A stretch of 64,000 nt of DNA, from NCBI RefSeq assembly GCF_035645195.1, contig NZ_DASQNA010000033.1, positions 62,001-126,000 on the forward strand, given 5' to 3'. This DNA comes from Paenibacillus sp. GTDB taxonomy: Bacteria > Bacillota > Bacilli > Paenibacillales > YIM-B00363. The translations under genes were made by a program, and so were the position numbers. Position 1 is the stretch's first letter; each line of letters starts with the position of its first letter. The notes below the pieces were generated by a model. The model ran no database searches, had not been told where the DNA came from, and saw only the letters and a list, made by a program, of their open reading frames with translations. Shown here piece by piece: positions 62,713 through 64,000 of this stretch.

Positions 62713-63802
62713 AGCCATCGCCAAAACGGCGCTCGCGCTTGCGCTCTTGCTCTTCGCGGGCGCCGGCTTTAACGGGTACAAAGACATCGACAAGCGGTTT
62801 TTCGTCGTGACGATGGGCATTGACGAAGGCAAAGGCGGCTACAAATACGAGGTGCTGCTGAAGCTGGCGCTGCCGCAAGCCGATCCGAAGGCGGCCAAGA
62901 ACGAATTCGTGGTGCTGAGCAAGCAGTCGGATTCGATCGCGTCGGCCGTCGCGTTCATGAAATCGCAGGTCGACAAAGAATTCGACTTCGGCCATATGAA
63001 GATGGTCCTGATCGGCGACAAGCTCGCGAAACGGGATTGGTTCGGCCCGATGGACTGGTTTTTCCGCCGGCGGGATATCCAAAAAATCGCTTACGTGGCC
63101 GCGGCGCGGCCCGACGCGAGGACGGTGCTGGAGCTGAAGCCGCCGTTCGAGAACTTGCCGTCCGAATCGTTCTTTATCGCGTTCGGCGACGAAGGCACCG
63201 AAACGCCGTATATCGTTTCCGAATTTTTATTCGATTTGCTTCGTAGATTGCATGAGAGGGGCATCGATCCCGTCGTGCCGATCATCGAGCCGTTCGAGAA
63301 GCAGTTCGCCATTCAGAAAGCGTACGTGATCGAAAAGGACGGCGCGAAGCTGGAGCTGAACCCGCAGGAAACGGCGCTATACAGCATGCTGCTCAACCGC
63401 TCCGAACGGGCGACGCTCGCGGCCGGCGAAGGGAAGAACGAATTTTCGGTCACCGCCGAAGAAATCAAGCTGGAGTACGAGCTCGACGCGAAGCCGTCGC
63501 CGCCGAGAGTCCGCGTCGGCGGTACGATTCTCGGGACGCTCGAAACGGTGCCCGCGAACGCGGAGCTGGACGATCTAGGGCCGTACGAGCGGGAGCTCGA
63601 GCGGCGGATGAACCGCGAATTGGTCGCCTTCCTCGAAATGATGCGGACGGCGGGCGTCGATCCGATCGGCTTCGGCCTGCGATATCGCGCGAAACACACG
63701 AACAATAAAACGGAATGGGAGGAGTGGAAAAAGCTGTACCCGAAGCTGACGTTCGACGCTAACGTACGGGTGACCCTCGAAACGACGGGCGTCATCGAAT
63801 AA
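62693..63802 (+). CDS. Ger(x)C-family germination protein lacking a lipobox cysteine (operon 2)
   Basis: A 369-residue GerC-type protein. The hydrophobic N terminus ALALALLLFAGAGFNGYKD aligns with the lipoprotein signal of the operon-1 protein, but the lipobox cysteine is replaced by Gly/Ala and no Cys occurs near it; VVTMGIDEG corresponds to the family GLGIDKG. The remainder follows the family (LKPPFENLPSES, and a final KLYPKLTFDANVRVTLETTG in short pieces). It should be secreted or held by an uncleaved helix, not lipidated. It overlaps the B gene by 20 nt. Confidence 0.85.
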   Translation: MKPYRIEAIAKTALALALLLFAGAGFNGYKDIDKRFFVVTMGIDEGKGGYKYEVLLKLALPQADPKAAKNEFVVLSKQSDSIASAVAFMKSQVDKEFDFGHMKMVLIGDKLAKRDWFGPMDWFFRRRDIQKIAYVAAARPDARTVLELKPPFENLPSESFFIAFGDEGTETPYIVSEFLFDLLRRLHERGIDPVVPIIEPFEKQFAIQKAYVIEKDGAKLELNPQETALYSMLLNRSERATLAAGEGKNEFSVTAEEIKLEYELDAKPSPPRVRVGGTILGTLETVPANAELDDLGPYERELERRMNRELVAFLEMMRTAGVDPIGFGLRYRAKHTNNKTEWEEWKKLYPKLTFDANVRVTLETTGVIE

Positions 63803-63808
63803 GCGGCG

Positions 63809-63838
63809 TTGTGCTTTTTCGCCGCGTTCGCCTATAAT
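63809..63838 (+). promoter_or_regulatory. Sigma-A promoter of the murG-like gene
   Basis: TTGTGC (63809-63814), 18-nt spacer, TATAAT (63833-63838). Confidence 0.72.
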
Positions 63839-63892
63839 GTAAATGTTTGGCGTATCGCAGCATCGAGAAACAGAGGGCGGAGGGGAAGGCTT

Positions 63893-64000
63893 ATGAAGCG
63901 ATCCATCGTGTTCACCGGCGGAGGGACCGCCGGCCATGTGACCGTGAACTTGGCCTTAATGCCGCATTACGTCCGGGAAGGCTGGGACGTTCATTATATC
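63893..64000 (+). CDS. murG: MurG-type glycosyltransferase, 5' end only
   Basis: The first 36 codons of a gene that runs off the window. The sequence [17 protein letters not shown] carries the G-G-G-T-x-G-H-V loop of MurG, the enzyme that adds N-acetylglucosamine to lipid I to give lipid II. ATG 63893 follows GGAGGGGAAGG. It is preceded by its own promoter. The rest of the protein is outside the window, so paralogue type cannot be judged. Confidence 0.85.
   Translation, partial: MKRSIVFTGGGTAGHVTVNLALMPHYVREGWDVHYI

Noticed and set aside
1-64000. Insertion sequences, prophage, tRNA or rRNA genes
   Set aside because: No transposase, integrase, terminal repeats, phage genes, or rRNA/tRNA-like sequence could be recognised on either strand.

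Overview
The window is GC-rich DNA from an endospore-forming Firmicute, most likely a Paenibacillaceae member (Paenibacillus/Cohnella type). Three things point there. The gene order from rimP to ricA follows the Bacillus subtilis rimP-infB-pnp-dpaAB-asd-dapGA-rnjB-tepA-spoIIIE-ymf-pgsA-cinA-recA-rny-ymdB-spoVS-miaB-ricA segment. There are many sporulation and germination genes. The protein-level and GC character also fits. The species cannot be fixed from the sequence alone. I see no rRNA, tRNA, CRISPR array, insertion sequence or prophage.

Layout. (1) 1-7.9 kb is an accessory stretch of small-molecule-modifying enzymes: a DinB-like fragment, three SAM methyltransferases, an ABM monooxygenase-fold protein, a cupin, a PhzF-family protein, three GNAT acetyltransferases, a glutamate-racemase-like protein, and on the minus strand a MerR-thioredoxin pair with its own MerR-type promoter. 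(2) 7.9-19.1 kb is the translation/RNA operon: rimP-nusA-rnpM-ylxQ-infB-rbfA-nrnA-truB-ribF, then rpsO and pnp. ylxP is absent and nrnA sits between rbfA and truB. (3) 19.2-29.1 kb holds ylxY, mlpA, dut, the dipicolinate synthase pair dpaAB behind a sigma-K-like promoter, the lysine/diaminopimelate genes asd-dapG-dapA, and RNase J. Dihydrodipicolinate made by asd/dapG/dapA is the substrate that DpaAB oxidises to the spore-core solute dipicolinic acid.

(4) 29.2-39.8 kb holds tepA-ylzJ, spoIIIE/ftsK, an SleB-type cortex hydrolase, the M16 pair ymfF/ymfH, ymfI, ymfJ, ymfK, a RodZ-like protein and a 54-residue membrane protein. (5) 39.8-49.2 kb holds yajQ, rimO-pgsA, cinA, SOS-regulated recA, recX, rny, ymdB and spoVS. 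(6) 49.2-53.7 kb is metabolic: an M19 dipeptidase, a two-subunit 2-oxoacid:ferredoxin oxidoreductase (korAB) and a PduL-type phosphotransacylase. (7) 53.8-63.8 kb carries two complete GerA-type germinant-receptor operons, order A-C-B and order A-B-C, flanking miaB-ricA. The first ends tail-to-tail with a small minus-strand two-TM protein gene. The 5' end of a murG-like gene closes the window.

Regulation read from sequence: three exact matches to a forespore sigma-G promoter (TGCATA/TGCATG, 18 nt, CATACTA) precede tepA, sleB and the second ger operon; a sigma-K match precedes dpaA; a sigma-H match precedes spoVS; two LexA-type boxes precede recA; and several clean sigma-A promoters are visible. 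The only gene-free stretch over 300 bases is cinA-recA (43753-44107), which holds a promoter-terminator pair, two LexA boxes, a possible 12-codon ORF and the recA promoter. Most of the window is conserved core genome. I found no convincing wholly new system. The best leads are the small membrane gene beside the first ger operon, the GerC homologue without a lipobox cysteine, and the unusual RNA structures around recA.
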